Assembly: GCA_022763315.1 (NCBI GenBank)
Contig: JALEHA010000197.1
Span: 60,581-124,580, forward strand
Length of the DNA: 64,000 bases
Direction of reading: 5' to 3'
From: Algiphilus sp.
GTDB lineage: Bacteria; Pseudomonadota; Gammaproteobacteria; Nevskiales; Nevskiaceae
The position numbers were made by a program, and so were the translations under genes. Positions 18,222 to 28,683 of this stretch are shown here, piece by piece (positions within the stretch are counted from its first letter, which is position 1; each line of letters starts with the position of its first letter). The notes under the pieces are model-generated. The model worked only from the letters and a program-made list of their open reading frames with translations. It had not been told where the DNA came from and ran no database searches.

Positions 18222-20525
18222 ATGCTTCGATTTGCCATCGCGGGTTGGCGTGCTGTCCTTTTGTTGTTGCTGGTAGGCACGGCGATCGCGAATGCGGCCG
18301 AGTCCTTCATCATTGACGAGATTGAGGTCGAGGGGCTGCAGCGCCTGGAGGAAGGGACGGTGCTCAGCTATCTGCCACTGGTGGTTGGAGACGAGCTCAA
18401 TCAGCAGACGGCGCAACAGTCGATCCGTTCGGTATACGACAGCGGTTTGTTCTCCGATGTTCGATTGCTGCGCGAGGGCGGGACGCTGATCGTGCGCGTG
18501 GAAGAACGCCCGCAGATCGTCAGCTTCAGCATCGAAGGCAATGACAAGATCGGCGGTGATGAACTGATGGAGTCGATGCGCTCGCTCGGGCTCAGCGAGG
18601 GTGAGGTTTTCCGACAGGCGCTGCTCGACCAGGTCTCGCTGGAACTGCGTCGCCAGTACTTCGCCAACGGCTTCTACGATGTCGATATCGATACCGTGGT
18701 CGATGAGCTGCCCAACAATCGCGTCAGTCTCAAGATCGACGTTGTGGAGGGCGAATCTGCCACCATCAAATCGATCAACATCATTGGCAACGAGGTGTTC
18801 GACGACGACACGCTGCGCGATGAGCTCAAGCTGCAGGAAACCGACTGGATGCCCTTCCAGCAGAGCGATCGCTACTCCAAGCAGCAGCTGGGTGGCGATT
18901 TGGAATCCCTGAGTTCCTATTATCAGGACCGCGGCTATCTGCGTTTCACCATCGAAGACGTTCAGGTGCAGTTGACGCCGGACAAGCGCGACATCTACAT
19001 CACGGTGACGGTGGATGAGGGAGAGGTCTACAGCGTCGAGGGCATTCGTTTCACTGGCGAAACCGTGCTCAATCAGGCCTTCCTGAACGCGCTGGTGAGT
19101 ACGCGGGCGGGTGAGACCTTTTCGCGCAAGAAGGCCACGGAGAGCGCCGACCGCATCGAGGCAGCCCTGGCCAATGTCGGCTTTGCCTTCGCGGAAGTAC
19201 AGCCGGTACCCGAGCCGGTGGATGGCAAGGATCGCGCCATCACCATCAACTACGCCATTGACCCGAAGAAGCGCGCCTACGTGCGCCAGATCCACTTCCG
19301 CGGCAACGCCGGCACCAATGACGAAACCCTGCGGCGCGAACTGCGTCAGCTGGAAGCCGCCCCCTTCTCGCAGACGGCGGTAGAGCGCTCTCGCGTGCGC
19401 ATCAACCGGCTGGCCTTCATCGAGCAGACCGAGGTCGAGACACAACGCGTCCCGGGGACGGACGACCTCGTGGATGTCATCTTCACCGTGAGAGAGCGTC
19501 CGCCAGGGTCCGTGCAGGTGGGGGTCGGCTTTTCGGGCGCGGATGGCTTCTTGATTTCCGGCTCGGTGACGCACGCCAATTTCCTGGGCACGGGCAACCG
19601 GGTGGCGGTCAACCTCGAGAACAACGAGTTTTCGCGCCAGCTCAATCTGAGCTGGACCGACCCCTATTTCACCGAGGATGGCATCAGCCAGACGATCAGC
19701 GGTTTCTTCCGGCGCTCGGACCGCATCATCCGCTTCAGCTCCGGCTTCTCAAGCAATATCCTCGGCGGCGATCTGACCTACGGCCTACCGATTTCGGAGT
19801 TCTCCACGCTGCGCGCCGGTATCGGCGTTTCCGAAACCTCGATCGAAACCTTTGCCGGGCAGACCAGCGACGAAGTGCTGAATTTCGTCAACGAGAACGG
19901 CAAGCGCTTCACCGCCTTCCAGTTGCGCACCGGTATTTCCCGCGATACCCGCAATCGGACCATCTTCGTCACGCGCGGTAATCTGCTCCGCCTGAACGCC
20001 GATATCGTCGTGCCGGGCTCGGATTTGCGCTACTTCAGCACCAGCCTGACGACGCAGCACCATATCCCGATCTACGCCGGCTTCCTCGCGCAGATCAACA
20101 CTTCGCTGGGTTATGTCGACACCTACGGCAACGCCGATACGGTGCCGCCCTACGAAAACTTCTTTGCCGGTGGGACGCGCACGGTGCGCGGCTATCGTGA
20201 CGGCACACTGGGGCCGCGCGATACGCCATTTGACAACCCCTTCGGCGGCAAGCTCCGCACCACTTCGCAGACCGAGCTGATCATTCCCTTGCCCTTTGAG
20301 GCGGACGGTCAGTCGACCCGATTCTCCCTGTTCTTCGATATCGGCTCGGTCTTTGCCGAACCCGGTGATTTCGAGTTCAATGAACTGCGCCAGAGCGCGG
20401 GTATTGCCTTCCGCTGGTTCACGCCCTTTTTGGGTATTCTCAACCTGAGCTATGGCTTCCCGCTCAATGATGAACAGGGCGATGAAACCGACCGCTTCCA
20501 GATCAATTTCGGAACCGGCTTTTAA
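18222..20525 (+). CDS. bamA: Outer membrane protein assembly factor BamA
   Basis: Central Omp85 component of the BAM complex that folds beta-barrels into the outer membrane. 767 residues from ATG 18222, which gives a signal peptide ending ANAAES (cleavage near residue 23). Five POTRA domains span about 24-420 and the 16-strand barrel the rest. The lid-loop motif is GGTRTVRGYRDGTLGPRD (VRGY form) and the protein ends with a C-terminal Phe (FGTGF), typical for outer-membrane proteins. The frame extends upstream to 18165 inside rseP, but no signal peptide would result. Confidence 0.98.
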   Translation: MLRFAIAGWRAVLLLLLVGTAIANAAESFIIDEIEVEGLQRLEEGTVLSYLPLVVGDELNQQTAQQSIRSVYDSGLFSDVRLLREGGTLIVRVEERPQIVSFSIEGNDKIGGDELMESMRSLGLSEGEVFRQALLDQVSLELRRQYFANGFYDVDIDTVVDELPNNRVSLKIDVVEGESATIKSINIIGNEVFDDDTLRDELKLQETDWMPFQQSDRYSKQQLGGDLESLSSYYQDRGYLRFTIEDVQVQLTPDKRDIYITVTVDEGEVYSVEGIRFTGETVLNQAFLNALVSTRAGETFSRKKATESADRIEAALANVGFAFAEVQPVPEPVDGKDRAITINYAIDPKKRAYVRQIHFRGNAGTNDETLRRELRQLEAAPFSQTAVERSRVRINRLAFIEQTEVETQRVPGTDDLVDVIFTVRERPPGSVQVGVGFSGADGFLISGSVTHANFLGTGNRVAVNLENNEFSRQLNLSWTDPYFTEDGISQTISGFFRRSDRIIRFSSGFSSNILGGDLTYGLPISEFSTLRAGIGVSETSIETFAGQTSDEVLNFVNENGKRFTAFQLRTGISRDTRNRTIFVTRGNLLRLNADIVVPGSDLRYFSTSLTTQHHIPIYAGFLAQINTSLGYVDTYGNADTVPPYENFFAGGTRTVRGYRDGTLGPRDTPFDNPFGGKLRTTSQTELIIPLPFEADGQSTRFSLFFDIGSVFAEPGDFEFNELRQSAGIAFRWFTPFLGILNLSYGFPLNDEQGDETDRFQINFGTGF

Positions 20526-20558
20526 GCTCCCATTCCCCAACCAACCAAAGCGATCACC

Positions 20559-21065
20559 ATGATGCAGAAAACTCTGATTCCCGCCATTGCGGCACTGCTG
20601 GCCCTCGCGCCGGGCCTTGCAAACGCTATCGAGATCGGCACTGTGAGAGCACAGGAACTCGTGCAGAAATCGCCGCAATACGAGCGTGCCGAAGAGCGCA
20701 TGAAGGCCGACTTCGAGCGCCGCGCCAGCGAGCTGCAGGAGGAGGCCAAGGGCCTGGAAGAAGACATCCAGAAATTCCAGCAGGAAGCGGACCTGATGTC
20801 GGCCAGCGACCGCGAAGCGCGCGAGCAGGAACTGACCACGCGTCAGAACGATTTCCAGCTGAAGCAGCGCAAGTTCCGCCAGGACGTCTCCAACCGAGAG
20901 CGCGAACTGTTCCAGGAGCTGATGGGCGAGATTCGCGGCGTTATTGAGGAAGTAGCGCGCCGCAAGGGTCTGGATCTGGTCGTTCCCGATCCCGTCTATG
21001 CCGCCCCCAGCCTCGATCTCACCGACGCGGTCCTCAAGGAACTCGTGAAGCGCGACGAAGAGTAG
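20559..21065 (+). CDS. skp: Periplasmic OmpH/Skp-family chaperone
   Basis: Trimeric periplasmic holdase that binds unfolded outer-membrane proteins. 168 residues; signal peptide MMQKTLIPAIAALLALAPG with cleavage after LANA (about residue 22). The remainder is a charged coiled coil (about 45-140), as expected for the tentacles. Placed between bamA and lpxD as in most gammaproteobacteria. Expression under sigma-E is likely by analogy, but I cannot see a dedicated promoter. Confidence 0.95.
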   Translation: MMQKTLIPAIAALLALAPGLANAIEIGTVRAQELVQKSPQYERAEERMKADFERRASELQEEAKGLEEDIQKFQQEADLMSASDREAREQELTTRQNDFQLKQRKFRQDVSNRERELFQELMGEIRGVIEEVARRKGLDLVVPDPVYAAPSLDLTDAVLKELVKRDEE

Positions 21066-21068
21066 GTC

Positions 21069-22136
21069 TTGGCGCAACAAGGAGAGCAGGGCCTTCGCCT
21101 CGGCGACATCGCCGAGCGCGTCGGCCTTCGCCTGCAGGGAGATCCCGATCGCCGAATCCGGGGTGTTTGTACGATTGACCCTGGTAAGCCGGAACACATC
21201 GGTTTCATTGCCAACCCGCGCTATCGCGCCCAGCTCGCGCATACGCAGGCGGAAGCCGTCGTACTGACTGAACGCGACGCCGCCGCGTTCGACGGTGCGG
21301 CGCTGGTCGCGAAGGATCCGTATCTCGCTTTCGCGCGCGTGGCGCGGCTATTCGAGCCGGCGCCGCGCCTGCTCGGGCCGCTGCGCCATCCAAGCGCGGT
21401 CATCGCCGAGGATGCTGAGATCGGCGCCGAGGTCCGGATCGGGCCTTTTGCCGTGATCGGTGCCGGGGCATGCATCGCGGATGGGGCGCATATTGGCCCA
21501 CATTGCGTGATCGAAGAAGACGCCGTCATCGGCGAGAACACGCATCTGGTGTCCAGTGTCCACGTCGGCGCACGCTGTGTCGTGGGTGCGCGCTGCCGTG
21601 TGCAGGCCGGTGCCGTCATCGGCGGCCGCGGCTTCGGTCTCGCACGCGGCCCGGAGGGCTGGGAGGATGTGCCCCAGCTCGGTCGCGTCCGCATTGGCAG
21701 CGATGTGGAGGTCGGTGCGAACACCACCATTGATCGCGGCGCCATCGACGACACCGTGATAGCCGACGGGGTCAAGATCGACAACCTGGTGCAGATCGCG
21801 CACAACGTGCAGATCGGGTCGCACACCGCCATTGCTGGTTGTGCCGCCATTGCGGGCAGTACGCGGATCGGGTCCAACTGCCTCATCGGCGGCGGGGTGG
21901 GCGTCAACGGGCACGTCACCCTCTGTGATGGTGTCATTGTGCTCGGATTCACCATGGTGACGCGCTCGATCACCGAACCGGGGCAATATGGCTCTGGTTG
22001 GCCGGTAGAATCCGCACGTACCTGGCATGGGCAGGTGCGGCGTCTGCGCCGACTGGACAAACTGGAAGCGCGCGTCGCGCAACTTGAAGGCCAATCCGGA
22101 GGCACTGGGCGCTCCGGAGAACGAGAGGGAGAGTAG
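21069..22136 (+). CDS. lpxD: UDP-3-O-(3-hydroxyacyl)glucosamine N-acyltransferase
   Basis: Third enzyme of lipid A synthesis: N-acylates UDP-3-O-acyl-glucosamine using hydroxyacyl-ACP. 355 residues. The N-terminal uridine-binding domain has [20 protein letters not shown], then many hexapeptide repeats form the beta-helix, with the catalytic-His region [20 protein letters not shown]. The start is TTG 21069, 3 bases after the skp stop; no ATG or GTG nearby would keep the family N-terminus. Followed 5 bases later by fabZ. Confidence 0.97.
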   Translation: MAQQGEQGLRLGDIAERVGLRLQGDPDRRIRGVCTIDPGKPEHIGFIANPRYRAQLAHTQAEAVVLTERDAAAFDGAALVAKDPYLAFARVARLFEPAPRLLGPLRHPSAVIAEDAEIGAEVRIGPFAVIGAGACIADGAHIGPHCVIEEDAVIGENTHLVSSVHVGARCVVGARCRVQAGAVIGGRGFGLARGPEGWEDVPQLGRVRIGSDVEVGANTTIDRGAIDDTVIADGVKIDNLVQIAHNVQIGSHTAIAGCAAIAGSTRIGSNCLIGGGVGVNGHVTLCDGVIVLGFTMVTRSITEPGQYGSGWPVESARTWHGQVRRLRRLDKLEARVAQLEGQSGGTGRSGEREGE

Positions 22137-22141
22137 GGACC

Positions 22142-22591
22142 GTGGAGTCGTCCATCGATATCGCCGGCATTCTGCAGCGTTTGCCGCACCGTTACCCGTT
22201 CCTGCTGGTGGATCGCATCACGCACTGCGAACCGGGCGCGCATATCACGGGCCTGAAGAACGTCACAATGAACGAGCCTTTCTTCCAAGGCCATTTTCCG
22301 GATTACCCGGTCATGCCGGGCGTCTTGATCATGGAGGCCTTGGCCCAGCTGTCTGGCCTGTTGGCGATGCGGACCGAAGATGCAGACAGCCTGGAAAAGA
22401 ACAAGCGTCTCTACTTTGCCGGGATTGACGGTGCCCGTTTCAAGCGGCCGGTGCTGCCCGGTGACCAGCTCATCCTGGCGGCCGACCTGATCAAGCATCG
22501 GCGGGATATCTGGCGCTTTGGTGCACGTGCCACGGTCGATGGAGCCCTCGCGGCGGAAGGCACACTGACCTGCGCCATCAAGGCGGTATGA
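22142..22591 (+). CDS. fabZ: 3-hydroxyacyl-ACP dehydratase FabZ
   Basis: Dehydrates 3-hydroxyacyl-ACP in fatty-acid elongation and competes with lipid A enzymes for the same substrate. 149 residues with a hot-dog fold. Catalytic His in [13 protein letters not shown] and catalytic Glu in [18 protein letters not shown] are present. Start is GTG 22142 preceded by a purine-rich GGGAGAGTAGGG stretch. The stop overlaps lpxA by 4 bases. Confidence 0.98.
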   Translation: MESSIDIAGILQRLPHRYPFLLVDRITHCEPGAHITGLKNVTMNEPFFQGHFPDYPVMPGVLIMEALAQLSGLLAMRTEDADSLEKNKRLYFAGIDGARFKRPVLPGDQLILAADLIKHRRDIWRFGARATVDGALAAEGTLTCAIKAV

Positions 22592-23370
22592 GCGCGACCA
22601 TCCACCCCACTGCGATCATCGAGGACGGTGCGGCGCTTGATCCGACGGTCAGCGTCGGCCCCTACAGCATCATCGGCGCCGGAGTCCGTCTCGGCGCAGA
22701 TTGCGTGGTAGGGCCGCATGTGGTGCTACGCGGGCCGCTGCGGGCCGGAAGTCGCAACCGTTTCTTCCAGTTCTGCTCGATCGGTGAAATCTCACAGGAT
22801 CTGACCGCTCGCGCGGACGACGATACCGCTGTAGAGATCGGTGATGACAACACCTTCCGGGAATACGTCACCGTCCAGCGTGGGACGCTCAAGGACCATG
22901 GCGTGACCACTGTGGGCGACAACAACCTGCTGATGAATCAGGTGCACCTTGCCCACGACTGCCGCATCGGCAACCACAATGTTCTTGCCAACGGCGTAGC
23001 GCTGGCTGGTCACGTGGACATCGAGGACTACGCGATCCTCGGCGGCTTCACACTGGTCCACCAGTTTTGTCGGATGGGTTCCTACTGCTTCACCGGCGGC
23101 GGCTCGGTTGTCTTGCGCGACGTGCCGCCCTGGGTGATGAGTGAGGGATCCCCGGCCGGCCCGCGCGGCATCAACAAGGAAGGCCTACGTCGACGCGGCT
23201 TCGACGCCGAACAGATCCGTGAGGTGCAGTCGTTGTACAAGCTGCTCTATCGCGAAAACCGCAGGCTCTCGGAAGTCCGCGAGGTGTTGCAGGAGCGGGC
23301 AGCCGGCTCGCCACAGGCGGCACGGCTATTGCGCTTCCTTGAACAGTCGAAGCGCTCCGTCCAGCGCTAA
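22588..23370 (+). CDS. lpxA: UDP-N-acetylglucosamine O-acyltransferase
   Basis: First step of lipid A synthesis: transfers 3-hydroxyacyl from ACP to UDP-GlcNAc. 260 residues, the usual length. N-terminal hexapeptide beta-helix ([20 protein letters not shown]), active-site His region [16 protein letters not shown], and a C-terminal helical domain. ATGA overlap with fabZ; 7 bases to lpxB. Confidence 0.98.
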   Translation: MSATIHPTAIIEDGAALDPTVSVGPYSIIGAGVRLGADCVVGPHVVLRGPLRAGSRNRFFQFCSIGEISQDLTARADDDTAVEIGDDNTFREYVTVQRGTLKDHGVTTVGDNNLLMNQVHLAHDCRIGNHNVLANGVALAGHVDIEDYAILGGFTLVHQFCRMGSYCFTGGGSVVLRDVPPWVMSEGSPAGPRGINKEGLRRRGFDAEQIREVQSLYKLLYRENRRLSEVREVLQERAAGSPQAARLLRFLEQSKRSVQR

Positions 23371-23377
23371 GCGCACC

Positions 23378-24517
23378 ATGCGTATCGTACTGATCGCAGG
23401 GGAGACGTCGGGCGATCTCCTGGGCGCCTCGGTAGTGCGTGCCCTGCGCGCGCAGTATCCGGACTGCGAATGTCTGGGGGTCACGGGTCCTCGCATGCGC
23501 GAGGCCGGCTGCGCCTCCATCGGCGATATCGAATCCCTTTCGGTGATGGGCTTGTTCGAGGTGTTGCGCGAGTTGCCCCGCCTGATCCGGTTCCGTCGCG
23601 CGCTACGCGACACGATCTTGGCGTTGGAGCCTGACCTGGTGCTCGGTATCGATGCACCCGACTTCAACCTCGGACTGGAAGGCATGCTGCGCGGCGCCGG
23701 CTGCACCACGGCACACATGGTGAGCCCCACCGTCTGGGCGTGGCGACCAAGGCGGCGTTTCGGTGTGGCGCGCAATTGCCATGCGGTGCTGTGCCTTTAT
23801 CCCTTTGAGCCCGCTTGCTATGCCGACACCAACGTGCGCGCCGAATACATCGGGCATCCGCTGGCAGACGAGCTCGACGATACGGTGCCGGCCACGGAGG
23901 CGCGCGCGGAACTCGGGCTGGAACCGGAGCAGCCGCTACTGGCGGTGTTGCCGGGTTCTCGCCGGTCCGAGGTGGAGCGGCTCATGCCACCCTTTGCCGA
24001 GGCCGCAGCCAAGCTTGCCGAGCGATATCCCGGTCTGCGCGCGGTGGTTCCGGTGGCCTCGCCCCATCTGCGGCCGCTGATTGCCGCACATCTCTCAGAG
24101 GCGCAGGGCCTGGAATGGACCCTGGTAGAAGGGGCGTCGCGCAGCGTGATGCGCGCTGCCGATCTCTGTCTCCTGGCCTCCGGCACGGTCACGCTGGAGT
24201 GCCTGCTGCTGGGAAGGCCCATGGTGGTTGCCTATCGTGCCTCTGCCGCGACCATCTGGCTGTTGCGCAGCCTTCGTCTGGTGCGAACCACCCATTTTTC
24301 CCTGCCCAATATCCTCACGGGAGAGGCGACCGTGCCGGAGCTGTTGCAGCAGGAAGTCACCGCGGATCATTTGCTGACAGCAATGCAACCGCTTTGGGCG
24401 GATGCCGAGGCACGGCAACGGCAATTGGATCGCTTCGCCGCCGTACGAGACGCGTTGCGGCAGGATGCAGCGAGCACGACGGCCCGACTGATCGGCGAGC
24501 TGGCCGCGCGGCCATGA
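23378..24517 (+). CDS. lpxB: Lipid-A-disaccharide synthase
   Basis: Joins UDP-2,3-diacylglucosamine and lipid X into the tetraacyl disaccharide 1-phosphate; peripheral inner-membrane GT19 enzyme. 379 residues from ATG 23378. Motifs: MRIVLIAGETSGDLLGASVV at the N-terminus, AHMVSPTVWAWRPRR and LAVLPGSRRSEVERLMP in the middle. The open frame reaches back to 23141 inside lpxA, but the family starts at 23378. The stop overlaps rnhB by 4 bases. Confidence 0.97.
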   Translation: MRIVLIAGETSGDLLGASVVRALRAQYPDCECLGVTGPRMREAGCASIGDIESLSVMGLFEVLRELPRLIRFRRALRDTILALEPDLVLGIDAPDFNLGLEGMLRGAGCTTAHMVSPTVWAWRPRRRFGVARNCHAVLCLYPFEPACYADTNVRAEYIGHPLADELDDTVPATEARAELGLEPEQPLLAVLPGSRRSEVERLMPPFAEAAAKLAERYPGLRAVVPVASPHLRPLIAAHLSEAQGLEWTLVEGASRSVMRAADLCLLASGTVTLECLLLGRPMVVAYRASAATIWLLRSLRLVRTTHFSLPNILTGEATVPELLQQEVTADHLLTAMQPLWADAEARQRQLDRFAAVRDALRQDAASTTARLIGELAARP

Positions 24518-25095
24518 AGGCCGGGGTGGACGAAGCGGGGCGGGGCGCTCTGGCCGGTCCCGTTGTCGCTGCCGCGGTGATGCTTTCCCCGGACGAGGCG
24601 ATCGACGGTCTGGCAGACTCAAAGCGTCTGTCGGCCCGACGACGCAGCCAGTTGGCGAGCGAGATCCGAGCACGGGCGCTGGCTTGGGCTGTGGTCGAGA
24701 TCGGTGCCGATATCATCGACGAAATCAATATCCTGCAAGCCAGTTTTCGTGCAATGGATGAAGCACTTTCACAGCTTGCGCTCAGCCCCAGCGAGGTGCT
24801 GGTCGACGGCAATGTGGTGCCACAGTGGCGCTGGCCTGCGCGCGCCATCGTTGGTGGCGATGGCATCGAGCCCAGCATCATGGCGGCATCCATCCTGGCC
24901 AAGGTGCATCGCGATCACCGCATGGAAGCCCTGGACGCCGTGCATCCTGGTTACGGCTTTGCCGGTCACAAGGGTTACCCCACCGCAGCGCACCGTGAGG
25001 CGCTGATGCGACTGGGGGCGTGTGCGGTGCATCGACGCAGCTATGCCCCGGTTCGCCGGTGTGTGGCGTTGCGCGCGGAAGCGGTGTCCACATGA
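24514..25095 (+). CDS. rnhB: Ribonuclease HII
   Basis: Cleaves RNA in RNA-DNA hybrids and at single ribonucleotides in DNA. 193 residues from ATG 24514. The acidic active-site motifs are AGVDEAGRGALAGPVVAAAV (Asp-Glu and GRG), LVDGN and SILAKVHRD. The frame upstream of 24514 lies inside lpxB. ATGA overlaps at both ends couple it to lpxB and dnaE. Confidence 0.96.
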   Translation: MKAGVDEAGRGALAGPVVAAAVMLSPDEAIDGLADSKRLSARRRSQLASEIRARALAWAVVEIGADIIDEINILQASFRAMDEALSQLALSPSEVLVDGNVVPQWRWPARAIVGGDGIEPSIMAASILAKVHRDHRMEALDAVHPGYGFAGHKGYPTAAHREALMRLGACAVHRRSYAPVRRCVALRAEAVST

Positions 25096-28000
25096 GTGCT
25101 TTTGTCCACCTTAGCGTGCACAGCGAGTATTCGCTGGTCGACGGTCTGATACGGATTGAGTCGGTCAAGTCGCAGCGCGACGACAAGCGCTTGCAGCCGC
25201 TCACCGCCCGCGTGGCCGAGCTGGAACAGCCCGCCATCGCACTGACCGATCGCGACAACCTCTTTGCGATGGCGAAGTTCTACAAGGCGGCCGAAGGCGC
25301 CGGGATCAAACCAATTCTGGGTGTGGACCTGGGAGTGGACTGCGGCGGGGCGCCGGCGCGCGTCACCGCCTTGGTGCAGAACGACCAGGGGCTGGCCAAT
25401 CTCATGCAGCTGGTTTCGCGCTTGTACACCGACACCCGCTCCGCCTCGGGTCAGGTTGCAGCCGCCCGTGACTGGATCTTCGAGCATTCGGAGGGACTGA
25501 TCGTACTCAGTGGCGCGCAAGGTGAGGTCGGTCAGCAATTGCTCGCCGGACAGGTCGACGCAGCCGAGAGCGCGCTGCGCGACTGGCAGACTGCGTTCGG
25601 AGATCGCTTCTACTGCGCGCTGGCGCGCTGCGGACGCCCGCAGGACGAGTTGCATGTGCAGGCGGCCACGGCCCTGGCGCGCCGTCACGGGGTTGGGGTG
25701 GTTGCGGTCAACGACGTCTGCTTCCTCGATCGGGATGACTTCGATGCGCACGAAGCGCGCGTCTGCATCCTGCAGGGCCGCACCCTTGATGACCCCCGTC
25801 GCAGCAAGGCCTTCACGCCCGAGCAGTATCTGAAATCGAGCGCCGAGATGGCCGCGCTGTTCTCGGATCTGCCCGAGGCGGTCGAGAACAGCGTGGAAAT
25901 CGCGCGCCGGTGCACGCCGCGACTGCAATTCGGCACCAACTATTTGCCGGATTTCCCGGTTCCCGAAGGCCAGACAGTCGCCGGACACCTGCGATCCCTG
26001 TCCGAGCAGGGGCTGGATGAGCGCCTCGCCAAGCACGGTATGTGGGCGGAACGCGCGGCCTACGACGATCGCCTCGCGGAGGAGCTTCGGATCATCGAAG
26101 AGATGGGCTTTCCGGGCTACTTCTTGATTGTTGCCGACTTTATCCAGTGGGCCAAGGACAATGGCGTGCCCGTGGGGCCGGGGCGCGGTTCCGGCGCGGG
26201 GAGCCTGATCGCCTATGCCATCGGCATTACTGACCTCGATCCATTGGCTTACAACCTGCTCTTCGAGCGCTTTCTCAATCCAGAACGCGTCTCAATGCCC
26301 GATTTCGACGTCGACTTCTGCATGGAAGGGCGCGACCGGGTCATCGAATACGTCACCGCGAAGTACGGCGCCGACAAGGTGGGCCAGATCATCACCTACG
26401 GTTCGATGGCGGCCCGAGCGGTGGTACGCGACGTCACGCGCGTCATGGGGCATCCCCACGGCTTCGGCGACCGCATCGCGAAGATGATCCCGGCCGCCCC
26501 CGCCTTCAAGGTGGAGGCGGGCGCGGCCGGCGCGACCGAACTGGAACACTCGCTCAACACCATTCCGGAACTGCGCGCCGCCTACGAGGAAGAGGATGTG
26601 CGCGCGGTCATTGACCTTGGGCTGCTGCTGGAAGGCCTGGCGCGCAATATCGGCAAGCACGCCGGCGGTGTGGTGATTGCCCCCGGCCCGCTGACGGATT
26701 TCGTCCCGCTCTACCGTGAACCGGAGGCCCAGGGCGTTGTCACGCAGCTGGATATGAAGGACCTCGAGGCCATCGGCCTCGTCAAGTTCGACTTTCTGGG
26801 CCTGCGTACGCTCACGATCATTCAGTGGGCCGTCGACATCATCAACGAACGCGAGCCGGAGCGGCAGCTCGATATTCTGGAGATCCCGAAGGACGATCCG
26901 GCGGTCTTTGAACTCTTCTGCAAGGGCGAGCTTGCCGCCGTCTTCCAGATGGAATCGGCCGGCATGCGCCGCCTGGCGACCGAGCTGCAGCCGAGCCGCT
27001 TCGAGGATTTGATTGCGCTGGTGGCGCTGTTCCGGCCCGGCCCGCTGCAGTCCGGGATGGTCACCGACTTCATCAACCGCAAGCACGGCCGCGAGGCGGT
27101 CAGCTACCCGCATCCGAAGCTGGAGCCGGTGCTGGAAGACACCTACGGCGTCATCGTCTACCAGGAACAGGTCATGCGCATCGCGCGTGAGCTGGCCGGC
27201 TATTCGCTGGGCGGCGCCGATCTGCTGCGGCGCGCCATGGGCAAGAAGAAGGCCGACGAGATGGCCCGCCAGCGTGAGATTTTCCTGTCCGGCGCTACCG
27301 ACAACGACATCGATGCGGACACCGCCGGCTACATCTTTGATCTGGTTCAGAAATTCGCCGAGTATGGCTTCAACAAGAGCCACTCGGCGGCCTATGCGCT
27401 TGTCGCTTATCAGACCGCGTGGCTGAAGGCCTACTATCCCGCGGCCTTCATGTGCGCGGTGCTGTCGGCGGAAATGTTCAAGACCGACACCCTGGTGGCG
27501 CTGGTCGACGATTGCCGCAGCATGGGACTGACCGTACAGCAACCGGACGTCAACACCTCGGCCTACCGTTTCAAAGTGGTGGATGACCGCACCATCTGCT
27601 ACGGGCTCGGCGCCATCCGCGGCGTGGGCGAAGGCGCGGTAGAGAACATCTGTGAGGCGCGTGCGGAGGGCGGTCCGTTTAGCAGTCTTTTTGATTTCTG
27701 CCGCCGGGTGGACCCGAAAAAGGTCAACAAGCGCGTCTTCGAGGCCTTGATCCAGTCGGGCGCCTTTGACGGTTTGGGGGAGAATCGCGCCACGCTATGG
27801 CAAAACCTGTCGCGCGCCGTAGCGGCGGCTGAGCAGAGTACGGCGCTGGCTGACGCAGGCCAGAGTGACCTGTTCGGTTTCGGCGATGCCGGCGCGGAGG
27901 CCTCCGAACCGGCGCTTGAACTCGATCGTGTCAGGGAATGGCACGATCTTGAGCGATTGCGACGCGAGCGGGACGCATTGGGCTTTTACCTCAGTGGGCA

Positions 28001-28622
28001 TCCCATCGAGAGTTTCACCGAGCTGCGTGACGCGCTCAGCGACGGCAGCCTGCGCGCGCTTTGCGCTGAGTTGCCTGATCCCAGCACCGAGGGTGAAGTG
28101 GGGGCGCGCAATGGCCGACGCCAGCGACGGGTGACGGTGGTGGGCTGGTTGCTCGACATCCGGCGCTTCGGCCCCCGCGCCGTACTGACGCTCGATGATC
28201 GCAGCGGCCAGGTTAGCGTGCCGCTGTCGGAAGAGCAGTGGATGCGTCACGCCGATCAGCTGCAAAAGGACAGCCTGCTGCTGGTCCGTGGCCGCCTCGG
28301 TCACGACGAGTTCTCCGGCGGCTATCAATTGCGGCCGCATGCGTTACTCGATCTGGACGCGGTCTACGCGCAGCACGTGGCGCGGCTGGATCTTCGTCTG
28401 GATTGCGCACAAACGGATGCCAAGGGCGTCGTGGAACTCCTGGAGGGCGTACGCGCGGAAGTGGGAAGTGCACTGAGCATGACCCTGCACGGCCATGGCG
28501 CCGTGGCGCCCCTTCGTTTCCCGGGCGCGCTTCGGCTGCGGCTCAGCGACCCGGTGCTGCGTCGCCTCCACCGACTCGCGGGCGAGGAGGCAGTACGGCT
28601 TGTGTGGCAGAGCGAATCATGA
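25092..28622 (+). CDS. dnaE: DNA polymerase III subunit alpha
   Basis: Replicative polymerase catalytic subunit (C family). 1176 residues from ATG 25092, close to the usual 1160-1170. PHP domain first (FVHLSVHSEYSLVDGL), then the palm with MPDFDVDFCMEGRDR carrying catalytic Asp residues, PVGPGRGSGAGSL, fingers and beta-clamp-binding region, and an OB-fold near 1000-1080 (VTVVGWLLDIRRFG). Overlaps rnhB by 4 bases; 61 bases to accA. The order lpxB-rnhB-dnaE-accA is the standard gammaproteobacterial one. Confidence 0.98.
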   Translation: MSAFVHLSVHSEYSLVDGLIRIESVKSQRDDKRLQPLTARVAELEQPAIALTDRDNLFAMAKFYKAAEGAGIKPILGVDLGVDCGGAPARVTALVQNDQGLANLMQLVSRLYTDTRSASGQVAAARDWIFEHSEGLIVLSGAQGEVGQQLLAGQVDAAESALRDWQTAFGDRFYCALARCGRPQDELHVQAATALARRHGVGVVAVNDVCFLDRDDFDAHEARVCILQGRTLDDPRRSKAFTPEQYLKSSAEMAALFSDLPEAVENSVEIARRCTPRLQFGTNYLPDFPVPEGQTVAGHLRSLSEQGLDERLAKHGMWAERAAYDDRLAEELRIIEEMGFPGYFLIVADFIQWAKDNGVPVGPGRGSGAGSLIAYAIGITDLDPLAYNLLFERFLNPERVSMPDFDVDFCMEGRDRVIEYVTAKYGADKVGQIITYGSMAARAVVRDVTRVMGHPHGFGDRIAKMIPAAPAFKVEAGAAGATELEHSLNTIPELRAAYEEEDVRAVIDLGLLLEGLARNIGKHAGGVVIAPGPLTDFVPLYREPEAQGVVTQLDMKDLEAIGLVKFDFLGLRTLTIIQWAVDIINEREPERQLDILEIPKDDPAVFELFCKGELAAVFQMESAGMRRLATELQPSRFEDLIALVALFRPGPLQSGMVTDFINRKHGREAVSYPHPKLEPVLEDTYGVIVYQEQVMRIARELAGYSLGGADLLRRAMGKKKADEMARQREIFLSGATDNDIDADTAGYIFDLVQKFAEYGFNKSHSAAYALVAYQTAWLKAYYPAAFMCAVLSAEMFKTDTLVALVDDCRSMGLTVQQPDVNTSAYRFKVVDDRTICYGLGAIRGVGEGAVENICEARAEGGPFSSLFDFCRRVDPKKVNKRVFEALIQSGAFDGLGENRATLWQNLSRAVAAAEQSTALADAGQSDLFGFGDAGAEASEPALELDRVREWHDLERLRRERDALGFYLSGHPIESFTELRDALSDGSLRALCAELPDPSTEGEVGARNGRRQRRVTVVGWLLDIRRFGPRAVLTLDDRSGQVSVPLSEEQWMRHADQLQKDSLLLVRGRLGHDEFSGGYQLRPHALLDLDAVYAQHVARLDLRLDCAQTDAKGVVELLEGVRAEVGSALSMTLHGHGAVAPLRFPGALRLRLSDPVLRRLHRLAGEEAVRLVWQSES

Positions 28623-28683
28623 GGCAGGCGGCAAACAACTTCCGTAAGCTAAGGGTTCAAGAAACAGGGGGAGGCGCGCAGGT

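Noticed and set aside
18216..21242. Minus-strand open frames opposite bamA, skp and lpxD
   Set aside because: Antisense shadows; bamA, skp and lpxD are complete on the plus strand.
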